Assembly: GCA_015485155.1 (NCBI GenBank)
Contig: WFUF01000017.1
Span: 1-39,427 of the forward strand
Source of the DNA: Robiginitomaculum sp.
GTDB taxonomy: Bacteria; Pseudomonadota; Alphaproteobacteria; Caulobacterales; Maricaulaceae
DNA length: 39,427 nucleotides
Direction of reading: 5' to 3'
Position 1 is the stretch's first letter. The number at the start of each line of letters is the position of its first letter. The position numbers and the translations under genes were made by a program. Positions 26,878-36,466 of the stretch are shown piece by piece. Below the pieces are notes generated by a model. That model saw only the letters and a list, made by a program, of their open reading frames with translations, did not search any database and had not been told where the DNA came from.

Positions 26878-28358
26878 TGGCGGGAATTGGTGACGTTCAG
26901 GATATCTTGCGCGGTGCCAAGGCTCTGTTGTTTGGCTTTGGTGGCCGAATGGTTGCGCGGATTGTTTTAATTGTTATTGCCAGCAGGCAGTTCGGCCCGG
27001 CAGAGTTTGGTATATTAGGACAAACAGCGGCCTTAACAGAAGTTGCAGCAGCGCTTGGCGTGCTGGGTTTGCGGCGCTCCTTGCTTGATATGCTAAGCTA
27101 TAATGCGGAAAACGGGATATCGATTGAACAGCGCATAGCCGAAGCAATTATTGTGGTAATGGCGGTAAGTGTGGCTATTTCCTTAGGGTTATTGTTTTAC
27201 TGGTCATATTTTTTTCCACAGCAATCCAGTTTGCTGCCACTGTTATTCATTGCTGTTCCGGCCATTGCCTTTACCGAAGTTGCCCTTACCGCTATTAAAT
27301 ACAAGCGAATAGTTAAATGGGATGTCTGGTCACGGGGTTTTACCGAACCCTGGGGGTTTTTGGCGCTTACCCTGCTATTGCTTAGTATGGGAATTATTGA
27401 AGGTGGACTGGTAATTGCCTATGTGGGCTCTGTTTGTATTGCGGCGGTTACTGTGCTGATTGGCCTGATCAGGTGTTACGGGATAATGCCGCTATTGCTA
27501 TCAAAACCCAGCTTGCGCAATTGTTTGCGCATCCCGAAAAAAAGCATACCTGTCGGTATTACCGATATGGGGGTTTTAATGCTGCGCAGGATTGATGTCC
27601 TGGTGCTGGCCATGTTCGTTCCTGCCTCCAGCGTCGGTCTGTATTACATGGTGCAGCAATTAGCGACCGTGCCCCAAAAGGTCAGTGCCTTGTTTGAGCC
27701 GATGATTTCTCCGGTAATTGCCCGGCTGCATAATAGGTTTGAAGCTGGTCGCATCCGCGCCAATCTTATAGGTGCCTGCCGCTGGGTGTTTATTATTCAA
27801 CTGGCCATAACAATTCCCATAGTGGTGTATGGCGATCGTTTGCTCTTTTTGTTTAATCCGGTTTTTGTCACTGGCGGGCTGGTTCTGGCTCTGGTGTTGA
27901 TTGCAGAAGTAATTGATGGAACCTTTATTACCACCGAAACCCCCCTGGTGTTTTCCAATCCTGGCATTCCGCCGATATTGCTTGTTATTACATTGGTGAT
28001 TGAGATTATTCTGATTGCCCTGTTTTCAAAATTGTGGGGAGTGGAGGGTGCAGCCATCGGGTTTTTGATTGCGTTAAGCTCTTTGGCACTTGGCCGGGTG
28101 TGGATGCTAAACAAAAAATTGCAGATAATTGTAATTAACCGCACTTATATTTTACCAGTTTTGTTTGGTGCAATGATGGCGGCCGGTTTGATGCTTGCTC
28201 GCCTTAGCCTGGATTCTGATAATGTAAGCATGACGGCGGTAATTGTTTTGTTATCGTTGATTTGCTACAGCTTCCTGATTAGAAAATTTGCCATGACCAA
28301 ATCGGATAAAGTTTTATTACGAGCCGTGCGCCAGCGCCGACGGCGCAGCAATAATTGA
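26877..28358 (+). CDS. MOP-superfamily flippase (Wzx/oligosaccharide-flippase like)
   Basis: A 493-aa polytopic membrane protein with about 12-14 hydrophobic segments. Its N-terminus (FGFGGRMVARIVLIVIASRQFGPAEFGILGQTAALTEV) and middle (LRRIDVLVLAMFVPASSVGLYYMVQQLATVP) are typical of polysaccharide/lipid-linked oligosaccharide flippases. It is coupled to the CDP-alcohol enzyme by a one-base overlap. In context it may move a lipid-linked product across the inner membrane. The substrate is inferred only. Confidence 0.8.
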   Translation: MAGIGDVQDILRGAKALLFGFGGRMVARIVLIVIASRQFGPAEFGILGQTAALTEVAAALGVLGLRRSLLDMLSYNAENGISIEQRIAEAIIVVMAVSVAISLGLLFYWSYFFPQQSSLLPLLFIAVPAIAFTEVALTAIKYKRIVKWDVWSRGFTEPWGFLALTLLLLSMGIIEGGLVIAYVGSVCIAAVTVLIGLIRCYGIMPLLLSKPSLRNCLRIPKKSIPVGITDMGVLMLRRIDVLVLAMFVPASSVGLYYMVQQLATVPQKVSALFEPMISPVIARLHNRFEAGRIRANLIGACRWVFIIQLAITIPIVVYGDRLLFLFNPVFVTGGLVLALVLIAEVIDGTFITTETPLVFSNPGIPPILLVITLVIEIILIALFSKLWGVEGAAIGFLIALSSLALGRVWMLNKKLQIIVINRTYILPVLFGAMMAAGLMLARLSLDSDNVSMTAVIVLLSLICYSFLIRKFAMTKSDKVLLRAVRQRRRRSNN

Positions 28359-28414
28359 GGAAAGCGTATCTTGATGATCTCTTATAACCCTCAGCTGAAT
28401 ATCCGTGTAGTCTC

Positions 28415-30856
28415 ATGTTGAAAAACGCTGCCAGAACCTGGTCTAAACTGGTCTGCAAATCAGCATTTTCTGTTTTGCTGGTTGCGATGATTGTAAGTGT
28501 CATTGCATTTGTAGAAGCAAAAAACATTTCTGTTTCCACACGGCTGGAGGCATTGATGCCACAGGGCGCGGGCAGCGTTCAGACCTTGAACAAGGCTCTG
28601 GGCAAAACCGGAAGTTTTGCCTCAATACAGATCGTAGCCCATTCCACAAATCCAGAAACTACCTTGCAGTATATCAGGGATGCAAAGGTTAGAATTGATC
28701 AGTTTGATTGGGTGGATACCAGCCAGTATTTTGAAGATGTTGATGTACTGGAATCCCATAAACTGCTGTTGTTGAGCATGGATGAATTGCTCAAAATGGA
28801 AGCAGAAGTAGATGCCGCCTACCCGAATTTAGTCGCTCAAGCCATCTCAAAGGAAATCGGCAGGGGGGTTAAACTTACCCTACGCAATGAAAACATGGAA
28901 GGTGATTCGAATACCGAGATTAAATCCCGGCTACTTGATCAGTTTTCAAATGAAGCCGCAGGCTCACAGAAAACCAAGCATTATTTTGTCTCCGAAGATG
29001 GCCTAACGGCTGTATTGGTGGTCTGGCCAAAGTCTGGACTGGATTCCCTGTCTGCGGCAAAACGCATGGTTGATGATGCTCACAACACCCTTGCTGAACT
29101 GGGCACCGAAGCCTATGGCGATGACTTAACGGTAGGTGTCGCCGGACGAATTGCCAACAAGGTGGCCCAGTTTGATTCCATCGTTGGTGATTTGAAGCTG
29201 GGTCTGCTTGGGTCGATCTCCCTGATCAGCATACTTATTATATTTTCATTTCGTTCCCTGGTGGCAATTCCAGTTATTTTTATCCCATTGGTGCTTGGAA
29301 TTTTATGGGCGATGGGGGTTACGTCTTTGATCATTGGCGGGCTAAATCTTATTACGATTTTCCTTACCCTGATCCTTTTTGGTCTCGGTATTGATTTTGG
29401 CATCCATAATTTTAGCAGATACCGCGAAGAAAGACGCAGTGGAAAAACCATAGAGCAAGCCATGGAGGTGATGATAACCGGCACCGGTTCTGCTTCCTTG
29501 ATTGCCGCTTTGACCACCTCTACCGGATTTTTCTCGTTAATGCTGACAGATTTTCGTGCCTTTACCGAGTTCGGGTTTATAGCCGGCAGCGGGGTATTGC
29601 TGATTTTCGTTTCCATGTACACGGTATTCCCGGCATTTGTTATTGTGCTTGAGAAGCTGGGGTTGTGGGATACTTCCAAGGCCGGCGGGCACCTGCTTAA
29701 AGCTCAAAAACAACCACGTGCTGGCCGCAAAATTCAACAAAAATGGGTATTTAGTGCCACTGGCCTGCTTATAGTACTGTCCTTGTTCTTTGCTCCGCAA
29801 ATTGCTTTTGAGCGCAATTTCAAAAACCTGGAAGCCCGCCAGCCTCTATCATTGCAAACAGCCAATAAACAAGTGCAGCAGGTATTTCCCGACGGACATG
29901 ATCGCGCCATTTTGGTAATTCCAACTTTTGAGGAATTGCAAAAGCTCGATGCTTATTTTAAGCAGAAAATAGCAACGGATACTGAAACCCCGACCATTAA
30001 AAAAGTCACTTCATTGCTGAATTTTGTTCCTGACCAGAAAGAGCAGGCGAAACGCCTTGAAGTAATTAACCGGCTGGAAAAAAGGGCTTCGGCCTTGCGT
30101 GGCTTAACGCCCGGCAAATATCAGGCAATTGATCGTTATTTGTCTATTGAGGACTTGAACGTTGCTGATCTTCCTAGCTCCTTGCGCCGGGTATATATGG
30201 GAGTGGACAACACTCCGGGCTATTTGATGTATATTTATAATTCAGTTTCCATGAACGACAGTGCTGTTGCCCGGCTGTTTTATGATGATGCAGCCATAAT
30301 TACCATTGACGACAAAACCTATAACAGCGCCTCGGAAGCCTTTGTTTTTGTTGAAATGCTGGCATTGATGAAGGCCGATGCGGTCAAAGCGATTCTGCTG
30401 GTAATTATTGTAACTGCTGTTCTTGTCTTTGTGTTTATCAGATCTGTTGTCGGCTCACTAATCGTGCTGGCTCCTCCGGTGATGGGAGTGTTGCTCACCA
30501 TAGGGTTTATGGGTGCATTTGGGCCTAAGCTTTCGATCATGAATATGGTTATCCTGCCTTCGCTAATTGGTCTTTCGGTGGACAATGCTGTTCATATTTA
30601 TCACCGCTTCAAGCTATCCGGAGCCAAGGCAGATATTGCCCAGATCATGAACAGCACCGGACGTGCTGCGGTCATTACCACACTAACAACCTTGCTGGGC
30701 TTTGGTGGCATGATTACTGCCTCCATGGGTGGGTTGCGCTCGATGGGTTTGCTGGCGATTATTGGTTTTACCGCCTGTTTGCTCATGACATGGACCTTGC
30801 TTCCGGTTCTGCTTGAGGCCTTTGGAAAATACACACGCAAGGAAAACTCCGCATGA
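28415..30856 (+). CDS. MMPL/RND-family transporter (HpnN-like, lipid export type)
   Basis: An 813-aa RND protein with the two-fold layout. It has an N-terminal helix (about 15-35), a large periplasmic domain, then helices with GLGIDFGIHNFSRYREERRSG at about 325-345. A second periplasmic domain is followed by helices with GLSVDNAVHIYHRF near 720. These paired D-containing segments are typical of MMPL/HpnN-type proteins that move lipids such as hopanoids between membranes. No hopanoid genes are near; the inositol enzymes suggest an inositol-linked lipid instead. The stop overlaps the next gene by 4 bp. Confidence 0.85.
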   Translation: MLKNAARTWSKLVCKSAFSVLLVAMIVSVIAFVEAKNISVSTRLEALMPQGAGSVQTLNKALGKTGSFASIQIVAHSTNPETTLQYIRDAKVRIDQFDWVDTSQYFEDVDVLESHKLLLLSMDELLKMEAEVDAAYPNLVAQAISKEIGRGVKLTLRNENMEGDSNTEIKSRLLDQFSNEAAGSQKTKHYFVSEDGLTAVLVVWPKSGLDSLSAAKRMVDDAHNTLAELGTEAYGDDLTVGVAGRIANKVAQFDSIVGDLKLGLLGSISLISILIIFSFRSLVAIPVIFIPLVLGILWAMGVTSLIIGGLNLITIFLTLILFGLGIDFGIHNFSRYREERRSGKTIEQAMEVMITGTGSASLIAALTTSTGFFSLMLTDFRAFTEFGFIAGSGVLLIFVSMYTVFPAFVIVLEKLGLWDTSKAGGHLLKAQKQPRAGRKIQQKWVFSATGLLIVLSLFFAPQIAFERNFKNLEARQPLSLQTANKQVQQVFPDGHDRAILVIPTFEELQKLDAYFKQKIATDTETPTIKKVTSLLNFVPDQKEQAKRLEVINRLEKRASALRGLTPGKYQAIDRYLSIEDLNVADLPSSLRRVYMGVDNTPGYLMYIYNSVSMNDSAVARLFYDDAAIITIDDKTYNSASEAFVFVEMLALMKADAVKAILLVIIVTAVLVFVFIRSVVGSLIVLAPPVMGVLLTIGFMGAFGPKLSIMNMVILPSLIGLSVDNAVHIYHRFKLSGAKADIAQIMNSTGRAAVITTLTTLLGFGGMITASMGGLRSMGLLAIIGFTACLLMTWTLLPVLLEAFGKYTRKENSA

Positions 30857-31593
30857 GCAGCATAAAGGACTGCCTGATAGTGGCAGCCGGGCAGGGGACC
30901 CGACTAAAAGGCTTAGGTGATTCAAAACCACTCATAGAATTAAATGGCATACCTCTGATCGAGCATGCCATGCGTAGCGCCCATGGTGCCGGTGTAAATA
31001 ATTTTGTGGTGGTTACCGGATATCAGAGCGAACGGGTATGTGAATTCTTAAAACAGGTTTCAGCTCGCACTAATTGGAATATCAAAACCCGTTTCAATCC
31101 GGATTTTTTATCTGAAAACGGCCTGTCAGTATTGGCGGCAGAACCGGATTTGTCCGGTGAGTTTTATCTGGCGATGTGTGACCATGTGGTTGAGCCTTCA
31201 TTGTATGATGAATTGGCCAAGGCCGATTTGCCATCAGAAGCCGTGGGCTTAGGCGTTGATTACAGGATGCAAAATCCAATGGTTGATTTGGAAGATGTAA
31301 CAAGGGTAGAGCTTGAACGGGAATACATAACCCACATTGGTAAAACCCTGACCAGTTATAGCGCATTTGATACCGGAATTTTCCGTGCCGGGCCGTCCCT
31401 GTTCGCAGCCATCCAGACCAGCAGGGAGCGTACTGGTGATTGCAGTATTTCCGGCGGTATGGAATTACTTGCCAGTCAAAAACTGGCTATTGGTATTGAT
31501 ACGGGAAATTCCGACTGGATTGATGTGGACAGCGTCCCAATGCACAAGCTGGCAAGTAGCTGGTTGCGCAAGCCAAATACAGTCATGACTTAA
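30853..31593 (+). CDS. Nucleotidyltransferase resembling CTP:inositol-1-phosphate cytidylyltransferase
   Basis: A 246-aa soluble NTP-transferase with the sugar-nucleotide signature A11-AGQGTRL and K25-PL. FVVVTGYQSE, SENGLSVLAA, the metal motif M108-C-D110-H111, AVGLGVDYRMQNPMVDLEDVTRV, IGKTLTSYSAFDTGIF and WIDVD follow. The DH motif, the VDLEDVTRV/IGK..L/AFDTG run and the WIDVD end resemble the cytidylyltransferase half of archaeal and Thermotoga IPCT/DIPPS enzymes, which make CDP-inositol from Ins-1-P. Its overlap with the RND gene and operon with ino1 support that reading. Phosphocholine- or glycerol-phosphate-type specificity cannot be excluded. Confidence 0.78.
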   Translation: MSSIKDCLIVAAGQGTRLKGLGDSKPLIELNGIPLIEHAMRSAHGAGVNNFVVVTGYQSERVCEFLKQVSARTNWNIKTRFNPDFLSENGLSVLAAEPDLSGEFYLAMCDHVVEPSLYDELAKADLPSEAVGLGVDYRMQNPMVDLEDVTRVELEREYITHIGKTLTSYSAFDTGIFRAGPSLFAAIQTSRERTGDCSISGGMELLASQKLAIGIDTGNSDWIDVDSVPMHKLASSWLRKPNTVMT

Positions 31594-32370
31594 GCTTCAG
31601 TGTCCTGTCTGTTGTGGTGATTCCCTGTTTTGTGATTCTTTATATTGTGCAAACGGGCGATCAGGCCATAAGATATAATCATCAGCAAAAACCATGATCC
31701 AAGCTTGCCAAAAGAGATTGCTTGCCAGCCATCTTGTTGTTCCGGATACAGCCAGACATTAGCAAAAGTGCTGATGTTTTCGGCCAGCCAGATAAAAAGA
31801 GCCACCAGAATGAAACCAAGCAATAATGGCATGGTGTGATATCGGTCAAGAATCTTGTAATATATGTGGGTTTTCCAAAACAATATGCCGGTGATTGCAA
31901 ACAAAATAATTCGAAAATCAATCACAAAATGATGACTAAAGAAATTCACATAAATGGCTATGGACAGAAGGCTGATTGTCCATATTGGCGGATGATTACG
32001 AAAGCGAAAATCAAATCCGCGCCATGCTCGGGCAATATAGCTGCCGACCGCCGAATACATAAAACCGCTGAACAAGGGCACATCACCGATTCGGATCAGG
32101 CTTGTCTCTGGATAGCTCCATGATCCCATATGGACTTTGAAAATTTCCATTATGGTGCCGATTATGGAACAAAATTATGACCTTTACTTCGGAAATTGTT
32201 TCAAGCCTGAATCCAATCAAGGAAATTTGAACAATAATGGCGCTGATGAATAAAAAGTCATAGCGTGCCAGATTTGCATTTTCGGGATAATAAGGTGCGC
32301 TTAATATAATCAGAGCCAAAAGCAAACCACCGAACAGACAGGCCCAGGCCTGCTTGATGCCAAATATCAA
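31590..32370 (-). pseudogene. DUF817 membrane protein, broken by frameshift
   Basis: Two overlapping frames together give one DUF817 protein of about 260 aa. The N-terminal part (from 32370, GIKQAWACLFGGLLLALIIL to ISEVKVIILFH) runs to about 32164. The C-terminal part (MEIFKVHMGSWSYPE...LGSWFLLMIISYGLIARLH) starts in the +1 frame at 32150. Dropping one base near 32163 restores H-I-G-T-I-M-E-I-F, the family's continuous sequence. The N-terminus also lacks an in-frame ATG; TTG 32368-32370 is the best start. It is a multi-pass membrane protein of unknown function, converging on the cytidylyltransferase gene with a 4-bp overlap. A sequencing error is the main alternative. Confidence 0.8.
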
Positions 32371-32714
32371 AAACGCACTTATAAATTCATGTAGAACACC
32401 ATGGGGGTTTTGTAATCAGTTATGGATGGAGTCAATGAACCCCGGTACCGGTTCTTTCATTTTGATACCCTTCGGTTGTTTCTGCAAGGAATTTTGCCGG
32501 GATAATATTTGATTGGGTTGAAAATAAGGCCTCTGAATATGGCCTATAAGGATTGAAGCAATGCAATCTGTGGGTTCTGGCTGTTGTGAATATAATGGTC
32601 CGTACAAAAAAATTCCGGAAAACTGAATTTGCTGAATAAACCCCGTTGCTTTTGGTGCTGGTCGGGGGTAAACCCCTGCCTCATTATTCAAGCTGCAAAA
32701 TCGGCTTTGAGTGT
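32371..32714. other. Intergenic region before tRNA-Gln
   Basis: No gene recognised. An imperfect AAGGCC/GGCCTA hairpin lies near 32525-32548 without a T-tract. Confidence 0.4.
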
Positions 32715-32788
<74 letters not shown>

Positions 32789-33249
32789 TTTTCAAAAGCT
32801 TCACAAAAAATCCCCCAAAATCACAAAATTCCCCTTTCAAGTTGTCTCTTGTGTGACTGCAATCCCTAATGAGGGTGCGGTCACTGAATTTAATTGTCAA
32901 AATTGGTGAAAATAACAGAATTAGAGTATTGCTTGCATCAAAAGTTTAGTGTTAGCGTCCGTCGCTGAACGGGCCGGTAATGTGCCGGTTCCACTTGTGA
33001 GACATCAGGCCAACTGGTGCGGCAAATATGGGGAGATAAGAGACGTGATTGTCTTTAATGTTCCTTATAATCACCCTGTCATCAGTACAGGCAACTTTTC
33101 CGTCGTTTTGGCGGGGTACAGGTTCCGGTTACGTAGTTAAACGTAATTGAGAATTTTTAGGCGGCGGGGCAATACTGGCCTTCGCCATGATTGATTTTTG
33201 TGATGCGTCCGTTTCGTCTGGCCGCGTTAAGGTTCATTTGGAGCACAAC
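32789..33249. other. Leader region of the TonB cluster
   Basis: No gene recognised. A TATAAT sits at 33066-33071 but lacks a good -35 partner. GCCGGT occurs twice near 32975-32990. No Fur box was recognised. Confidence 0.4.
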
Positions 33250-34026
33250 ATGACGAAGTTGAAATTCATGGCACGAGTTAGCGCTGCAGCGCTGGCTGTA
33301 TCTTTACTGGGCGGGGCCTCTATGGCGCAGCAACAGCTCACCCAGGCGGTGCGCACAGCTACACAATCCACACAGGCCGGCGCAGCCGCGCAGGCAAGGA
33401 TTGACCGTATTGACGACGCTACCAGCGATGTGGTTGGCGAGTATCGCGCAGCTTTGCAGGAAAAAGAGACTGTTGCCCTAAATGTTGAGCAGCAGCGTAT
33501 CTTTTTGCGTTCACAGCAAAATGAAATTGACAGCATTCGCAGTCAGATTGATCGGGTTGATGAGGTTCAGGATCAATTGTTGCCCATGATGTTGCGGATG
33601 ATCGGAACTTTGGAAGAGTTCATCGAGAATGACGTTCCATTTCAGTTGACTGAACGCCGTGATCGTATTCAGAAGCTAAAGGATTTGATGGAAGACCCGG
33701 CGCAGTCGCCTTCCGAGCGTTATCGCCAGATTATAAATGCCTATCAGATTGAAGTTTCCTACGGTCAGCAAAACGCATCTTATTCCGAAGCCTTGGCTGA
33801 TAGTGATGGTTCTGTAAAAGTTGAATTTTTGCGTATTGGCCGAGTGGTTCTTATCTATAAGGATCAGGATGGATCGCTAAAGATCTGGAATAACGCCAAG
33901 CGGGCTTATGAGGATCTGCCCTCTTCTTATGCAATGGATTACTCCACGGCTACCCGGATTGCCCTGGAGCAAAAAACACCTGAAGTATTTCCAATGGCGC
34001 TTCCCGGCGCTTCTAAAGCCAATTGA
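33250..34026 (+). CDS. DUF3450 periplasmic protein of a TonB system
   Basis: A 258-aa secreted protein, known family DUF3450. Starting at ATG 33250 (GGAG at 33240-33243) gives a clean signal peptide MTKLKFMARVSAAALAVSLL cut after GASMA. The mature part is a long coiled coil (about 45-130) followed by FIENDVPFQLTERRDRIQKL and a C-terminal beta-like domain (SVKVEFLRIGRVVLIYKDQDG). An in-frame ATG at 33187 would bury the signal peptide. DUF3450 genes regularly head ExbB/ExbD/TonB clusters. A periplasmic partner of the following ExbB-like protein is inferred. Confidence 0.9.
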   Translation: MTKLKFMARVSAAALAVSLLGGASMAQQQLTQAVRTATQSTQAGAAAQARIDRIDDATSDVVGEYRAALQEKETVALNVEQQRIFLRSQQNEIDSIRSQIDRVDEVQDQLLPMMLRMIGTLEEFIENDVPFQLTERRDRIQKLKDLMEDPAQSPSERYRQIINAYQIEVSYGQQNASYSEALADSDGSVKVEFLRIGRVVLIYKDQDGSLKIWNNAKRAYEDLPSSYAMDYSTATRIALEQKTPEVFPMALPGASKAN

Positions 34027-34046
34027 TAGTGAGGCGGAAAAAGAAG

Positions 34047-35405
34047 ATGAAAATGACGATGAAATCTCTTAACATAGCCGCCATTGCCCTGATCGGGGCG
34101 GTGGGTCTTGGTACTTCTGCGATTGCGCAGGGAAAACCGGTAAGCACGATTGATGAACTGATTCAACGGGTTGGCAAGGACAGCCGTGAAGCGCGCGCCG
34201 AAGCCCAACGCAGAGTCAGCGAGTTTGAGGCAAAAAGCTCACAGCAACGCAGATTGCTTGCGCAGGCCAAGTCTGAATTGCGTGCTCTTCGCGCCGCAGA
34301 GAAAAGAAATGCTGCCAAGTTTGATTCCAATGAGGCCCTGATTCAGGAACTTGATTCTGAGTTGCGCAAAGCTCAAGGGTCGTTTGGTGAATTGTTTGGT
34401 GCCGCTCGCCAGGCTGCTGGAGAATTGGCAAACACCTTTGATAATTCGTATGTTTCCGGACAATTTCCAGGGCGTTCAGAGGCTTTGAAGTCTGTTGCCA
34501 ATAGTACTACTTTGCCGGAAGTCTCCGAGTTGGAAAATATTTATCAGTCGATGATTTCCGAGATGAAGGAACAGGCAAAGGTCGTTACCTTTACTGGCAG
34601 GGTCGGTCAGGATGATAATGTTGAAGTAACCCGTGCCGGTGTGTTTTTGGCGTGGACAGCAAAATCTGCCGAATTTCTTGAGATGGATGAGGGTGACATG
34701 CTGTTATTGTCCCGTCAGCCTTCAAACAGAATTCGTGGTCTGGCCAAGAATGTCAGCAATGGGGATCCTGGCAAATTTGTTAAAGGCCCAATTGATCCTA
34801 CCCGTGGCGCTTTGATGTCCAAGGTGGTTCGTACTCCTTCTCTGATGGAGCGTTATAAAGCTGGTGGTGGCATTGGTTATACAGTTTCGACCATGGCTGC
34901 GATTGGTATCTTTATTGGTGTTTGGCGCTTTTTTGCCCTGACCATGACTGGCATGGCGGTTCGGGCGCAGTCGCGCCGGACAAATCCTGGTAATAACCCG
35001 CTAGGTCGGATTATGAAGGCTTATGAAGCTGCCAAGGACAAGGATCTGGAAACCGTTGAATTGCGCCTTGATGATGCTATTATCAAGGAGACCGGAAAGC
35101 TGGAGTTTGGTATTTCGCTGGTCAAGGTTCTGGCTGCGGTTTCGCCGCTGATGGGTCTGCTGGGTACGGTTATCGGTATGATTCAGACCTTCCAGGCTAT
35201 TACCCTATTTGGGGCCGGTGATCCGCAATTGATGGCTGATGGTATCTCATTTGCCCTTGTAACCACGGTGCTTGGTCTGTTGTCAGCTATTCCGTTGTTG
35301 CTTTTGCACAGCTTCTGCGCCTCGGCCGCTCGTTCGGTTCAGCAGGTATTGGAAGAGCAGGCCTCTGGCATGATCGCCGCTAATGCAGAAAGCCGGAGCC
35401 AATAG
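34047..35405 (+). CDS. Long MotA/TolQ/ExbB-family protein with periplasmic N-terminal domain (TtpC-like)
   Basis: About 452 aa, twice the size of ordinary ExbB. After a signal-like N-terminus (MKSLNIAAIALIGAVGLGTSAIAQG) comes a coiled-coil and globular periplasmic region of some 250 residues. The proton-channel part follows, with helices at about 276-300, 355-380 and 400-422 (ISLVKVLAAVSPLMGLLGTVIGMIQTF; FALVTTVLGLLSAIPLLLL). This architecture matches TtpC-type proteins known to assist TonB2 systems in marine bacteria. I place the start at 34047, not 34023: the earlier one overlaps the previous stop, and the later one has purine-rich AGAAG just before it. Confidence 0.88.
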   Translation: MKMTMKSLNIAAIALIGAVGLGTSAIAQGKPVSTIDELIQRVGKDSREARAEAQRRVSEFEAKSSQQRRLLAQAKSELRALRAAEKRNAAKFDSNEALIQELDSELRKAQGSFGELFGAARQAAGELANTFDNSYVSGQFPGRSEALKSVANSTTLPEVSELENIYQSMISEMKEQAKVVTFTGRVGQDDNVEVTRAGVFLAWTAKSAEFLEMDEGDMLLLSRQPSNRIRGLAKNVSNGDPGKFVKGPIDPTRGALMSKVVRTPSLMERYKAGGGIGYTVSTMAAIGIFIGVWRFFALTMTGMAVRAQSRRTNPGNNPLGRIMKAYEAAKDKDLETVELRLDDAIIKETGKLEFGISLVKVLAAVSPLMGLLGTVIGMIQTFQAITLFGAGDPQLMADGISFALVTTVLGLLSAIPLLLLHSFCASAARSVQQVLEEQASGMIAANAESRSQ

Positions 35406-35431
35406 GCTCCGGATAAGGCTAGGAGAGCGAA

Positions 35432-35962
35432 ATGAACTGGCTCAATCCGTTTGTTGCCCTTAATGATCTTCAGCAGTTTCTGGAGATGGGGGGTGATGTA
35501 CTGCTGATCATCATGTTCGCGACGTTTTTCATGTGGGCATTCATTCTTGAGCGACTGGCTTATTACCAGTTTGCCCACAAGAAAAATACGCGGCGCGCTT
35601 ACAGTATTTGGGAATCAAGATCCGATCACAAATCGTGGGCAGCTCATGCTATACGCGAACAATTGATCTCGGAAATTCGGCAGAAGACCGAACAAAACAT
35701 GTCTTTTGTAAAAACTCTGGTGGCTATTTCGCCGCTGCTTGGTCTGCTTGGTACCGTTACAGGAATGATTGAAGTGTTCGATGTAATGGCTGTGACCGGC
35801 TCAAGTGATGTTCAGGCGATGTCTGCCGGTGTTTCCAAGGCTACAATCCCGACAATGGCTGGCATGGTTGCTGCCTTGTCCGGGCTTATTTTTACCAACC
35901 GGCTCGAACGCCGCGGACTGCGCGAGACGCAGAAAGTGGCTGATGCGCTGGAAATTAGCTAG
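35432..35962 (+). CDS. exbB: ExbB proton-channel subunit
   Basis: A 176-aa MotA/TolQ/ExbB protein with three membrane helices (about 20-40, 90-112, 128-150). It has the conserved FVKTLVAISPLLGLLGTVTGMIEVF and GVSKATIPTMAGMVAALSGL. With ExbD it forms the inner-membrane motor energising TonB by the proton gradient. AGGAG lies 7 nt before the ATG. The short length fits ExbB2-type subunits. Confidence 0.92.
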   Translation: MNWLNPFVALNDLQQFLEMGGDVLLIIMFATFFMWAFILERLAYYQFAHKKNTRRAYSIWESRSDHKSWAAHAIREQLISEIRQKTEQNMSFVKTLVAISPLLGLLGTVTGMIEVFDVMAVTGSSDVQAMSAGVSKATIPTMAGMVAALSGLIFTNRLERRGLRETQKVADALEIS

Positions 35963-35974
35963 AAGGTGAACAGG

Positions 35975-36382
35975 ATGCGTAGACGTCACCGCGCAGAAAT
36001 TAGTTCAGACGTGGACATGACTCCAATGTTGGACATTGTGTTCATTCTGCTGATTTTCTTTATCGTAACTGCGGTATTTGTGCAGGAAAAAACCATTGAT
36101 ATGAAGCCGCCTCCACCACCTCCAGAGGATCAGGTTATTCCACCTGATGCGCCGCCGGTGATTCTTGTTCAGATCAATGACCGAAATCTGGTCTTTGTAA
36201 ATCAGACGCCGACAGATGTTCGTCGTGTTGGCCCGGCAATTCAGCGGTTTCTAGCTGATAACGGGGAAAGCTCAGTATTGATTGTTCCTAATGATGAAGC
36301 CGATCATGGAGTTGTGGTTGCAGTTTTTCAGGCAGCGCGGCTTTCCGGTGCTCCGGCCATGATCAAGCGTGAGGGTGAGTGA
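35975..36382 (+). CDS. exbD: ExbD subunit 1, with polyproline stretch
   Basis: A 135-aa ExbD/TolR protein. It has a short cytoplasmic tail, then D-MTPMLDIVFILLIFFIVTAVF with the proton-path Asp in the helix, and a periplasmic domain. A run of six prolines follows the helix (DMKPPPPPPEDQVIPPDAPP), unusual for ExbD. I prefer ATG 35975 to GTG 35966 because AAGG at 35963-35966 is well spaced for it. It lies 12 bp after exbB. Confidence 0.9.
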   Translation: MRRRHRAEISSDVDMTPMLDIVFILLIFFIVTAVFVQEKTIDMKPPPPPPEDQVIPPDAPPVILVQINDRNLVFVNQTPTDVRRVGPAIQRFLADNGESSVLIVPNDEADHGVVVAVFQAARLSGAPAMIKREGE

Positions 36383-36466
36383 GGTCTTTCATGCCTTATA
36401 ATGCCCTGGTTTCGAAAGTAATATGCGGTCCGGGCTCTGCCCAAAACCAAAGCAGGAGTAAATTTC

